Shown here piece after piece: positions 56,828-64,000 of a stretch of 64,000 nucleotides of DNA. The translations under genes were made by a program, and so were the position numbers. This stretch comes from Vibrio penaeicida (GTDB taxonomy: Bacteria > Pseudomonadota > Gammaproteobacteria > Enterobacterales > Vibrionaceae). Every line of letters begins with the position of its first letter. Position 1 is the stretch's first letter. The stretch covers positions 124,001 to 188,000 of the forward strand of contig NZ_JAUYVM010000002.1 in NCBI RefSeq assembly GCF_030689305.1. The letters run 5' to 3'. The notes beneath the pieces are model-generated. The model worked only from the letters and a program-made list of their open reading frames with translations, was not told the origin of the DNA and made no database searches.

Positions 56828-56896
56828 TCACAATTTTTGAGCATTTGTTCGCCAAACTGACTAAATGAGTGTTATCACAATAAAATTTCTCACAAT
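56828..56896 (+). promoter_or_regulatory. Three TCACAAT direct repeats before the two-component operon
   Basis: TCACAAT at 56828-56834, 56875-56881 and 56890-56896, all in the same orientation, the last two 15 bases apart and close to the ribosome site (GGAG, 56899-56902). OmpR-type regulators bind direct repeats, so autoregulation is possible. Confidence 0.3.
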
Positions 56897-56909
56897 TTGG
56901 AGCTGAAGT

Positions 56910-57644
56910 TTGCAACTCAAGGAAAAGAGTATTCGCACAGTCGTTGTTGTGGATGACGACCAAGACATTCGAGATGTACTTGGAGATGCCTTATCTCAGC
57001 AAGGGCATAATGTCATATTGGCTGAGAATGGCGATCAGCTTATGTCTGCGTTCAAACAATACAATCCTGATGTCATATTGTTGGATTTACGGTTGAAGCA
57101 AGAGGATGGTTTGCAGCTAGCAAAGGCAATTCGGGAACAAAGCACAGTCCCAATCATGATGCTTACCGGTAAAGGTGATGAAACCGACCGTATCATCGGC
57201 TTAGAAATCGCTGCTGATGATTATATGATGAAGCCGTTTAACCTTCGGGAACTGATTGCTCGTGTCAATGCATTGCTTCGACGGTCAGACTTAACGCAAA
57301 CGAAGGCAATTCACGTAGAGCACGAACAATATTGCTTTGGACCTTGGAGCCTGAATATGTCGACAAGACAGCTTCTTCACGAATCGGGTAAGGAGGTCAG
57401 TTTAACGTACGGAGAATTTACACTGCTTCAAGCGTTAATTACCTCACCAAACTGCGTGTTGTCACGGGATCAACTGATGGATAAAACCCATGGTCTAGCC
57501 TCGGATTCGAGTGACAGAACGGTTGATGTCCTCATTCTCCGATTACGAAGGAAAATTGAAAACAACCCACGGTTGCCCGAGTTCATTCAAACGGAACGAG
57601 GTGTAGGTTACGTGTTTAGCAGCAACGTAACTCGGGTAGGTTAA
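56910..57644 (+). CDS. OmpR-family response regulator
   Basis: 244 residues from TTG 56910, seven bases after GGAG. Receiver domain with acidic pocket DDD (15-17), phosphoacceptor Asp59 in ILLDLRL, Thr in MMLTGKG and Lys in MMKPF; then a winged-helix DNA-binding domain ending GVGYVF. The overall look is of the TorR/OmpR group. It is four bases upstream of the kinase gene, so the two form a pair. The likely target is the fructose-type operon downstream. Confidence 0.93.
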   Translation: MQLKEKSIRTVVVVDDDQDIRDVLGDALSQQGHNVILAENGDQLMSAFKQYNPDVILLDLRLKQEDGLQLAKAIREQSTVPIMMLTGKGDETDRIIGLEIAADDYMMKPFNLRELIARVNALLRRSDLTQTKAIHVEHEQYCFGPWSLNMSTRQLLHESGKEVSLTYGEFTLLQALITSPNCVLSRDQLMDKTHGLASDSSDRTVDVLILRLRRKIENNPRLPEFIQTERGVGYVFSSNVTRVG

Positions 57645-57647
57645 CCT

Positions 57648-60119
57648 ATGATTCGATTGCAGAGTATCCGCACTAAGCTCCTATTTTCGGTTGTTGGTAC
57701 TTTGCTGCTTACCCTTTCTCTTGCCAGTGTTTTTGTCTATACCACCCAGCAGAACCAGGCTCTTATCGACGACATTGCCTCAGAAACCCTCGAAGATATC
57801 AATACCGCGCTCAGTCTTTCAGAAAGCGTTGCTCAAGTGGCGGCAATGGCACCTTATGCCGCGGATTTTGCAAGACCATTCCATGTTCAAAATGAGAGCC
57901 AAAGGCTACAAGAAAAAATCAAGGATCTTAAGTCCGTAGCGGACCACCTAAACAATCCAGAAGCCAAAGATACCTTGTTGAAAAAAGTAGAAACGCTGGA
58001 TACATCCATTCAAGCCTTGCTAGCCAACGTAACGAAAGAGCTTTTCACTCGTGAAGACCTTCTTTCACTTCAATTCGACTTGCATCCTCTAATGGCTCAC
58101 AGTCAAGGAAAGGTATTCATTAACGCCTTTACTCGAAATCCAATGGCTGTGCCCCACGTTCTCATTGAACAAATGGAAACGTATACGAATCAACAAGCAC
58201 TTTCTGGAATCTCAAATATTTTATCGGAGCTCAAAGCCCAGCAGAAAAATGTGTCTGAGGTTCGCCGTAACAATGCCTATGTTCTTTCTTCCATTCGGGC
58301 GCAATCGGATCAAATGACCGCATCGGTACATGAGTTTGTGATTGCCTTGCAGCAACATTTGAGGTTTCAACAAAAGCAATCCGAACGGGCAATAGATCGG
58401 GCGACTGTGTTTATATCTATCATCATATTACTGTTGCTGCTGAGCGGTATTTATCTCCACCGGTTCAACTCCGTGTTGACCAGAGATCTCAAAACAGTGA
58501 CCGAAGAAATGTCGAGCTTAGCGCAAGGTAAGACCAATATCGCCGTGGCGAATATTCAGCGTAATGATGAAATAGGGGAGCTGGCTCGAACCTTCGAAGC
58601 ATTCCAAAAAGAAGCCATCGAAAAAGTCCGAGTAACAGAAGATTTGCGAGTTCAAAAGAATTTGCTCGAAGCCATCTTCAACAATATCCAAGATGGGCTC
58701 AGTGTGTTTGACGATCAAGATAACTTGGTTGCATGGAATAGACGTTACCTGACGTTATTTAAGCTCCGACCTAATGAAGTGAAGGTTGGCATGCCTTTAA
58801 ATGACTTACAAACACTCATGGCAAGAACACCTTTTCGCACGCGCAACTTAATGCAAGAAACGCTAGAGCTACAAGAGTTAAATGAAGAAAGGAAAGACCG
58901 TTCAGCAGTATTTGAGCGCTATTTCGATGATGGCAGAATTATTGAATTTCGGAGCCAGCCTATGCCAGAAGGTGGCTTTGTAACACTTTACAGTGATCTC
59001 TCAGAAAGAAAGGCGATAGAGCAGCAACTACAACAAGCCCAAAAAATGGAAATGCTGGGGCAGCTTACAGGTGGAGTCGCGCACGACTTTAACAACTTAC
59101 TGGCCTCACTCATGGGGAATCTACAATTGCTTGAAATGTTGCCAAACCTCAGTGAAAGCCAAGAAAAATATCTTTCCAGAGCGCTCTTAGTGACAGAAAA
59201 AGGCAGCCAGCTGGTGGAGCGGCTGTTGGCATTTAGCCGCAAGCAGCAATTGTATCCGGAATGGGTGCCCGTGGATGACCTAATTGCGAGTGTTCTAGAC
59301 ATCTCTGCCTACTGCGTAACGCCGAATATCACAGTAAATACTGATTTGGCACTGGGGGAGCAGTGCATCTATGTTGACCCTTCTCAGTTGGAGAATGCGC
59401 TCTTAAACTTAATTTTGAATAGTTCTTCGGCTATGCTCAATGGTGGAGAACTCACGCTGTCGACATATAAATCGTCCCAAAGTGAACACATTATTCTAGA
59501 AGTTATTGATACCGGTGATGGAATGAGTGAAGAAACGATGCAGCGCGCGTTAGAGCCATTTTTTACGACCAAGCAAACTGGTGAAGGGAGCGGTTTAGGT
59601 CTCAGTATGGTTTATGGGTTTGTTACACAGAGTGGAGGGGAGATCGACATTCAATCGTCTCTTTCACAAGGCACAAGCGTTAAGCTCATTCTTCCAATTG
59701 GTCAGCAGCCTAAATTAGAGAATGGACAACAAAAATTCAGTGACCCCGCTATTACTGTTAAGCGTAATGCATCGGTTCTATTAGTCGAAGATGACATCGA
59801 AGTTTCCGGTGTTATTAGAGAGCAGCTTGCACTAATGGAGTTCGAAGTGAGTGTGGTTCATTCAGTGCAGCATGCGCTGGAACATTTGGCGGTAAATACA
59901 TGCGACTTGGTTATCTCCGATGTGAATTTGGGCTCAACTGAAGACGGTGTTCAGCTACGCCAGACTCTTGCTTCTGATAACCCTAGTTTGCCCGTTATAC
60001 TCACTTCAGGGCTACCGATTGAATCTCTAATCGAACACCATCATTTCAATCCTGAATGGCGCTTTATCGCCAAACCTTTTCAGTACGAACAATTAAAAGC
60101 GATGATCAACATATCGTAA
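57648..60119 (+). CDS. Hybrid sensor histidine kinase
   Basis: 823 residues. Membrane segments at 9-31 and 254-270 enclose a helical periplasmic sensor of about 220 residues, similar in kind to the TorS helical bundle. Then HAMP (271-325), PAS (338-450, with NNIQDGLSVFDDQDNLVAWN), HisKA with His479 in LTGGVAHDFNNLL, the ATPase domain (N box NALLNLILNSSSAM, G boxes DTGDGM and GSGLGLSM) and a C-terminal receiver with Asp758 (DLVISDVNLG). There is no HPt domain, so phosphate may pass to the partner regulator directly from His479, with the receiver as a modulator, or through an HPt protein elsewhere. The ligand is unknown; it sits 163 bases before a sugar importer. Confidence 0.92.
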   Translation: MIRLQSIRTKLLFSVVGTLLLTLSLASVFVYTTQQNQALIDDIASETLEDINTALSLSESVAQVAAMAPYAADFARPFHVQNESQRLQEKIKDLKSVADHLNNPEAKDTLLKKVETLDTSIQALLANVTKELFTREDLLSLQFDLHPLMAHSQGKVFINAFTRNPMAVPHVLIEQMETYTNQQALSGISNILSELKAQQKNVSEVRRNNAYVLSSIRAQSDQMTASVHEFVIALQQHLRFQQKQSERAIDRATVFISIIILLLLLSGIYLHRFNSVLTRDLKTVTEEMSSLAQGKTNIAVANIQRNDEIGELARTFEAFQKEAIEKVRVTEDLRVQKNLLEAIFNNIQDGLSVFDDQDNLVAWNRRYLTLFKLRPNEVKVGMPLNDLQTLMARTPFRTRNLMQETLELQELNEERKDRSAVFERYFDDGRIIEFRSQPMPEGGFVTLYSDLSERKAIEQQLQQAQKMEMLGQLTGGVAHDFNNLLASLMGNLQLLEMLPNLSESQEKYLSRALLVTEKGSQLVERLLAFSRKQQLYPEWVPVDDLIASVLDISAYCVTPNITVNTDLALGEQCIYVDPSQLENALLNLILNSSSAMLNGGELTLSTYKSSQSEHIILEVIDTGDGMSEETMQRALEPFFTTKQTGEGSGLGLSMVYGFVTQSGGEIDIQSSLSQGTSVKLILPIGQQPKLENGQQKFSDPAITVKRNASVLLVEDDIEVSGVIREQLALMEFEVSVVHSVQHALEHLAVNTCDLVISDVNLGSTEDGVQLRQTLASDNPSLPVILTSGLPIESLIEHHHFNPEWRFIAKPFQYEQLKAMINIS

Positions 60120-60282
60120 ATGTGCACATAAATAATCCCATTAAATCAAAAGGCTAGATGTATTATTTCAATTGTTAACGAGTTTTCTTCGCTTTGAAAT
60201 CATTCATTAGTTTTTCCCTGTCACTTTTGTAAAACCAAGGAAGGAACTGACCTTGGATTTATAACTTGTAAGGGAGTAAACC

Positions 60283-61302
60283 ATGAAAAAGCTAGTCACC
60301 ATCGCCGCGTTAACGGCTGCCATGTTCAGCGCACCTCATGCATTTTCTGCGGACAAAACCATTGTGGGTTTAATTACCAAAACCAACACCAACCCTTTTT
60401 TCGTCAAGATGAAAGAGGGGGCGGAAGCCAAAGCGAATGAATTGGGAATGGAATTGCGTTCTTTCGCTGGGCGATACGATGGAGATAACGATTCACAGAT
60501 TCAAGCGGTAGAAAATCTCATCTCATCTGGCGCGAAGGGCATTTTGATCGTCGCAAGTGACCCTGTCGCATTAACACCTTCTATCGAGCGTGCTCGTAAA
60601 GCCGGCATAGTTGTGATTGCTCTGGACACGCCATTTTCTCCAGCCAATGTTGCCGATGCAACGTTTGCTACCGACAACTTTCTTGCAGGTGAACTGATTG
60701 GTAAATGGGCAAAAGCCAAACTGGGTGCAAAAGCGAAAGACGCCAAAATTGCGTTATTAGACTTAAGTACTGCTGGTATTACTGTCGATGTCGCTCGTAA
60801 CCAAGGATTTTTGAAAGGTTTTGGTGTTGACGTCAAAGACGCAAATAAAATGCGTGATGAAGATGACTCTCGTATTGTCGGTAATGACGTGACCCAAGGT
60901 TCTGAAGAGGGCGGTCGCCGTGCAATGGAAAATCTTCTACAAAAAGATCCGAGTATTAACGTGGTATACACCATTAATGAACCAGCAGCAGCGGGCGCAT
61001 ACGAGGCACTAAAAGCGGTTGGAAAAGAGAAAGACGTGCTCCTTGTATCGGTTGATGGTGGTTGTTCGGGCGTAGAAAACATTAGAGACAAAGTGATCGG
61101 TGCAACGTCGATGCAGTTCCCATTGAAAATGGCCTCTCTGGGCGTAGAGGCTATTGCGGAATACGCGAAGTCGGGTGTTAAACCCGGAGCGACCCCTGGT
61201 AAGGGCTTCTTTGATACCGGCGTTGAGCTGATTACAGATGAACCCGTTGATGGAGTTGCATCTTCAACATCAGCGCAAGGGTTAGGTAAGTGTTGGGGGT
61301 AG
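60283..61302 (+). CDS. frcB: Fructose-type ABC sugar-binding protein
   Basis: 339 residues with a signal peptide (cleavage after FSA, residue 22). It aligns closely with FrcB of Sinorhizobium as I recall it: [18 protein letters not shown] near the start, [15 protein letters not shown], then [17 protein letters not shown] and VSVDGGCSG, and the ending GKCWG. FrcB binds fructose, also ribose and mannose. The two Cys (VDGGCSG and KCWG) probably form the conserved disulfide. First gene of frcBCA; ribosome site AAGGGAG. Two strong hairpins follow its stop, fitting higher production of the binding protein than of the channel. Confidence 0.9.
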   Translation: MKKLVTIAALTAAMFSAPHAFSADKTIVGLITKTNTNPFFVKMKEGAEAKANELGMELRSFAGRYDGDNDSQIQAVENLISSGAKGILIVASDPVALTPSIERARKAGIVVIALDTPFSPANVADATFATDNFLAGELIGKWAKAKLGAKAKDAKIALLDLSTAGITVDVARNQGFLKGFGVDVKDANKMRDEDDSRIVGNDVTQGSEEGGRRAMENLLQKDPSINVVYTINEPAAAGAYEALKAVGKEKDVLLVSVDGGCSGVENIRDKVIGATSMQFPLKMASLGVEAIAEYAKSGVKPGATPGKGFFDTGVELITDEPVDGVASSTSAQGLGKCWG

Positions 61303-61330
61303 TGTTCAGAGTTCACTAATGAAAGCGTAA

Positions 61331-61401
61331 TCCTCATTCACCTAAATTATATTGAGGTGAATGAGGAACAAACCTGATCGAAACGTCGAGTGCGATCAGG
61401 T
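61331..61401 (+). repeat. Two consecutive hairpins between frcB and frcC
   Basis: First: TCCTCATTCACCT (61331-61343) with AGGTGAATGAGGA (61355-61367), 13 bp perfect, loop of 11. Second: ACCTGATCG (61372-61380) with CGATCAGGT (61393-61401), 9 bp perfect, loop of 12. Neither has a T-run, so they are probably mRNA stabilisers. Confidence 0.75.
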
Positions 61402-61428
61402 CAGATGTAAAAAGTTAAGGAAAACGCT

Positions 61429-62502
61429 ATGACACACCCTTCGTCATCAGAGTCCAATTTTGAAAAAACAGCGGAGCAAAACACGGACAAAAGCTTTGCT
61501 GAATTTAAAGAGCCAACTTCGATTGGCTTAAACGTGCAGAGGTTTTTACATAATCAGCCGACCGCAGCCCCATTTTTAGTCCTTATTTTGGCGGTTGCCA
61601 TTTTTAGTTTTCTGATTGGTGACCGATTTTTACACCCATTCAATATGTCACTGATCCTGCAGCAAGTTACGATTATTGGTGTACTTGGTATTGCTCAAAC
61701 GCTCATCATTTTAACCGCTGGAATCGATTTGTCGGTGGGCGCGATTATGGTCTTATGTTCCGTTGTTATGGGGCGCATGGCGATGGATTTTGGTTTACCC
61801 CCCGTTTTGGCGTTTGGTATAGGCATGCTGGTGGGTACTTTGGCGGGCATGATTAATGGTTTATTGGTCTCGCGCTTTAAGCTTCCCCCATTCATCGCAA
61901 CACTGGGTACGTGGAACATCTTTTTCGCACTGAACCTTTGGTATTCCAACAGCCAAACTATTCGTTCTCAAGCCATTGCCAAGAATGCGCCATTGCTGCA
62001 ATGGATGGGCGAAACCGTCGAATTATTTGGTGCGCGGATAACCTACGGCTCTATGCTCATGATCGTGCTCTTTGTCGTTATTTGGTATGCGTTGAATTGG
62101 ACGGCATGGGGGCGGCATGTCTACGCCACGGGCGACGATCCAGATGCCGCCAGACTAGCCGGTATTCGTACTCAGAAGATATTGATGTCGGTTTATGTGG
62201 TCGCTGGTTTCGTTTGTGCCATTGGAGCGTGGGTGTTAATTGGTCGAATTGGGTCGATAAGCCCTCAAGCGGGTTACACCGCCAACCTCGATTCCATTAC
62301 CGCGGTGGTGATTGGTGGAACCAGCTTGTTTGGTGGGCGAGGTTCTATATTCGGTACTCTGATTGGTGCGCTCATTGTAGGTGTGTTTCGAAACGGTTTG
62401 GCTCTGCTTGGTGTGGATGTGCTTTGGCAAGAGTTTACCGTTGGGGCGTTGATTATTGTTGCGGTTGGTGTGGATCATTGGATCAGAAAGGTATCGGTAT
62501 GA
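61429..62502 (+). CDS. frcC: Fructose-type ABC transporter permease
   Basis: 357 residues. After a hydrophilic N-terminus of about 45 residues come eight or so membrane segments. The motifs LTAGIDLSVGAIMVLCSVVMG and GLLVSRFKLPPFIATLGTWNIF, then GGTSLFGGRGSIFGTLIGALIVGVFRNGL are those of the ribose/xylose/fructose permeases (RbsC, FrcC). It makes the homodimeric channel. Its TGA overlaps the ATG of frcA (ATGA), so the two are co-translated. Confidence 0.9.
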   Translation: MTHPSSSESNFEKTAEQNTDKSFAEFKEPTSIGLNVQRFLHNQPTAAPFLVLILAVAIFSFLIGDRFLHPFNMSLILQQVTIIGVLGIAQTLIILTAGIDLSVGAIMVLCSVVMGRMAMDFGLPPVLAFGIGMLVGTLAGMINGLLVSRFKLPPFIATLGTWNIFFALNLWYSNSQTIRSQAIAKNAPLLQWMGETVELFGARITYGSMLMIVLFVVIWYALNWTAWGRHVYATGDDPDAARLAGIRTQKILMSVYVVAGFVCAIGAWVLIGRIGSISPQAGYTANLDSITAVVIGGTSLFGGRGSIFGTLIGALIVGVFRNGLALLGVDVLWQEFTVGALIIVAVGVDHWIRKVSV

Positions 62503-63269
62503 GTGATGTCGTATTGCAAGCAAGAGGATTAGTGAAGCGTTACGGTCGAGTCACGGCCTTGGATGGAGCGGATTTTGATCTCTATAAGGGTGAAATTCTG
62601 GCAGTGATTGGTGATAACGGTGCGGGGAAATCCAGCTTGATTAAAGCGTTATCGGGAGCACTTGTTCCTGATGCAGGTGAAGTGAAGTTAGATGGGCAGG
62701 CGGTTTCATTTAAAAGCCCGATGAACGCAAGAGAAATGGGCATAGAAACAGTGTACCAAAACTTGGCGGTCGCACCCGCTCTGAATATTTCCGATAACTT
62801 ATTTTTAGGGCGCGAAATTCGTCGCCCCGGAATACTGGGTTCAGTTTTTCGCATGCTGGATAAGAAAACCATGAATGAAAGGGCAAAGCAGCAGTTAGCG
62901 GATCTTGGTTTGATGACCATTCAAAATATAACCCAAACGGTAGAAACGTTGTCTGGTGGTCAGCGACAGGGCGTTGCGGTAGCAAGGTCAGCTTTGTTTG
63001 GTAGTAAAGTAGTCATCATGGATGAGCCTACAGCCGCTTTGGGTGTGAAAGAATCCAGAAAAGTACTCAACTTGATTCGTCAGGTAAGGGACAGAGGGCT
63101 TCCAGTGGTGCTGATAAGCCACAATATGCCCCACGTTTTTGAAGTCGCGGATCGTATTCATGTTCACAGACTGGGTAAACGTGCAGATATAATTACACCG
63201 AAAACACACTCTATGTCGGACGCGGTTGCTATTATGACAGGAGCGGTAGAACCGGGCACAGCTGCCTGA
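62499..63269 (+). CDS. frcA: Fructose-type ABC transporter ATPase (single domain)
   Basis: 256 residues from ATG 62499, overlapping the frcC stop by four bases. Only this part of the long frame is coding; the 196 codons upstream are a shadow of frcC. Walker A GDNGAGKSS, signature LSGGQRQGVAVARS, Walker B VIMDEPTAALG and switch His in LISHNMPHV. A single nucleotide-binding domain, as in FrcA, in contrast to the doubled RbsA/XylG. The D-loop reads TAALGV. It completes the frcBCA importer. Confidence 0.92.
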   Translation: MSDVVLQARGLVKRYGRVTALDGADFDLYKGEILAVIGDNGAGKSSLIKALSGALVPDAGEVKLDGQAVSFKSPMNAREMGIETVYQNLAVAPALNISDNLFLGREIRRPGILGSVFRMLDKKTMNERAKQQLADLGLMTIQNITQTVETLSGGQRQGVAVARSALFGSKVVIMDEPTAALGVKESRKVLNLIRQVRDRGLPVVLISHNMPHVFEVADRIHVHRLGKRADIITPKTHSMSDAVAIMTGAVEPGTAA

Positions 63270-63280
63270 ATAATACAAAA

Positions 63281-63348
63281 CAACTTCCCCCTTTGATGGC
63301 ACTATTTGAACGTCTGTTGCAAAGGTTCCTTGTCCAAAGGGGGAGTTG
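63281..63348 (+). repeat. Long hairpin between frcA and the second binding protein
   Basis: CAACT(T)CCCCCTTTG (63281-63295) pairs with CAAAGGGGGAGTTG (63335-63348), 14 bp with one bulged T and a 39-base loop. It ends seven bases before the ribosome site (AAAGGT, 63355-63360) of the next gene. No T-run follows. Confidence 0.65.
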
Positions 63349-63367
63349 GAAAATAAAGGTGTCATGT

Positions 63368-64000
63368 ATGCGTAAATTTTTGCTTTTGTTGATGGTGAGT
63401 GTTGCTTTGGTTCCCAGAGTTTACGCAAGTTCTGACTATTCTATTGGCGTGTCAGTTGCTGATCTTACCAACCCTTATTTTGTCAAAATGATTAAAAGCA
63501 TTAAGTCGGAAGTGGCGGAATTACCGAACAAAAGTATCGACGTTATCGTTCGTTCTAGCGCTTACGATTTAGATCGGCAAATCCAGCAGATTGAGTCTTT
63601 TATTGATAAAAAAGTGGACTTAATCATGCTTGTCGCTTCCGATGAATTAGCGATTGCACCAGCGGTAATCCGCGCACAACGCGCCGGAATCCGCGTAATA
63701 GCGGTAGATGTAAGAGCTTCGGGCGCGGATGTCACTATTACAACGGATAATATTCAAGCGGGCGAAATATCGTGTTTGAACCTAGTGAATAAACTCAATG
63801 AAAAAGGCAAAGTTCTTATCATCAATGGCCCTCCTGTTTCTGCCAGTTTAGATCGTGTTGCGGGTTGTAAATCCGTTCTTAATGACTACCCCGACATTGA
63901 ATTACTGGATGCGAACCTCAACGGAACGGGCAGCTATGATGGCGGCTTAGAAGCCATGGCCTATGCGCTTCATGCCTATGAAAAGATAGATGGAGTGTTT
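63368..64000 (+). CDS. Second sugar-binding protein (3' end outside window)
   Basis: At least 211 residues; it runs off the window. ATG 63368 is seven bases after AAAGGT; the ATG at 63364 leads to a stop after three codons. Signal peptide with cleavage near VYA (residue 20), then a ribose-binding-protein fold: IGVSVADLTNPYFVKMIKSI, SFIDKKVDLIMLVASDE, and RAGIRVIAVDVRA. It is clearly different from FrcB and has a Cys in GEISCLNLV not seen there. TorT and LuxP, periplasmic proteins of the same fold, work with sensor kinases; a similar role with the hybrid kinase at 57648 is possible. Alternatively it extends the range of the importer. Confidence 0.85.
   Translation, partial: MRKFLLLLMVSVALVPRVYASSDYSIGVSVADLTNPYFVKMIKSIKSEVAELPNKSIDVIVRSSAYDLDRQIQQIESFIDKKVDLIMLVASDELAIAPAVIRAQRAGIRVIAVDVRASGADVTITTDNIQAGEISCLNLVNKLNEKGKVLIINGPPVSASLDRVAGCKSVLNDYPDIELLDANLNGTGSYDGGLEAMAYALHAYEKIDGVF

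Noticed and set aside
60501..61337. 278-codon minus-strand frame opposite frcB
   Set aside because: Shadow of frcB; Ser/Pro/Ala-rich with no motif.
61911..62498. N-terminal extension of the frcA frame
   Set aside because: It lies wholly within frcC in another frame and is rich in Cys, Trp and Arg, a sign of shadow translation; the ATPase starts at 62499 with an ATGA overlap.
1..64000. Mobile elements, CRISPR arrays, tRNA or rRNA genes
   Set aside because: No transposase or integrase, no regularly spaced repeats, and no tRNA- or rRNA-like sequence seen, including at the edges of the 39-53 kb block.

Overview
The window is 64 kb of chromosomal DNA from a marine gammaproteobacterium, almost certainly a Vibrio. 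Protein sequences and gene order point there: fabV with the Tyr-x8-Lys site, a psrA-like regulator with a divergent sRNA gene, and a run grxA, iron alcohol dehydrogenase, hexR, panP, lysO, tfoX, serC that, from memory, follows V. cholerae chromosome 1. I see no tRNA, rRNA, CRISPR, transposase, phage gene or replication origin.

Layout. 1-7.9 kb: the end of an unknown gene, the stress/starvation operon prkA-yeaH-spoVR, yfbU, an orphan CbiM-like membrane protein and pflA. 8-15.4 kb: a LpxR-like outer-membrane lipase, a chemoreceptor, pflB and a DUF3360-like transporter. 16-23.4 kb: a secreted lipoprotein of unknown role, a basic amino-acid ABC importer (ATPase, binding protein, two permeases) with an ARG box in front, and an overlapping pair coding for a small lipoprotein and a large secreted protein. 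23.5-28.2 kb: a VrrA-like sigmaE-dependent sRNA, psrA-like tetR with its own operator, fadE-type acyl-CoA dehydrogenase and fabV, i.e. membrane lipid and envelope control. 28.3-38.6 kb: ybjL-type transporter, grxA, Fe-alcohol dehydrogenase, hexR, panP, a periplasmic protein, HDOD protein plus lysO, and tfoX.

39.4-53.2 kb looks like an accessory insertion between tfoX and the next conserved genes. It holds a complete YejABEF/Dpp-like peptide ABC importer, then a three-gene set: an outer-membrane beta-barrel, a 1365-residue lipoprotein metzincin protease and an 834-residue lipoprotein. The simplest reading is a surface protein-degradation and peptide-uptake system; this combination is the best candidate for something undescribed. 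Long AT-rich intergenic stretches flank it.

53.3-64 kb: a small outer-membrane barrel, a YdgA-family protein, serC, then a response regulator/hybrid histidine kinase pair directly upstream of a fructose-type ABC operon (frcB, frcC, frcA). The operon carries strong hairpins between its genes and is followed by a second, different sugar-binding protein that runs off the end of the window. That second binding protein may feed the kinase rather than the transporter.

All gene functions are assigned from sequence reading alone; no database search was run.
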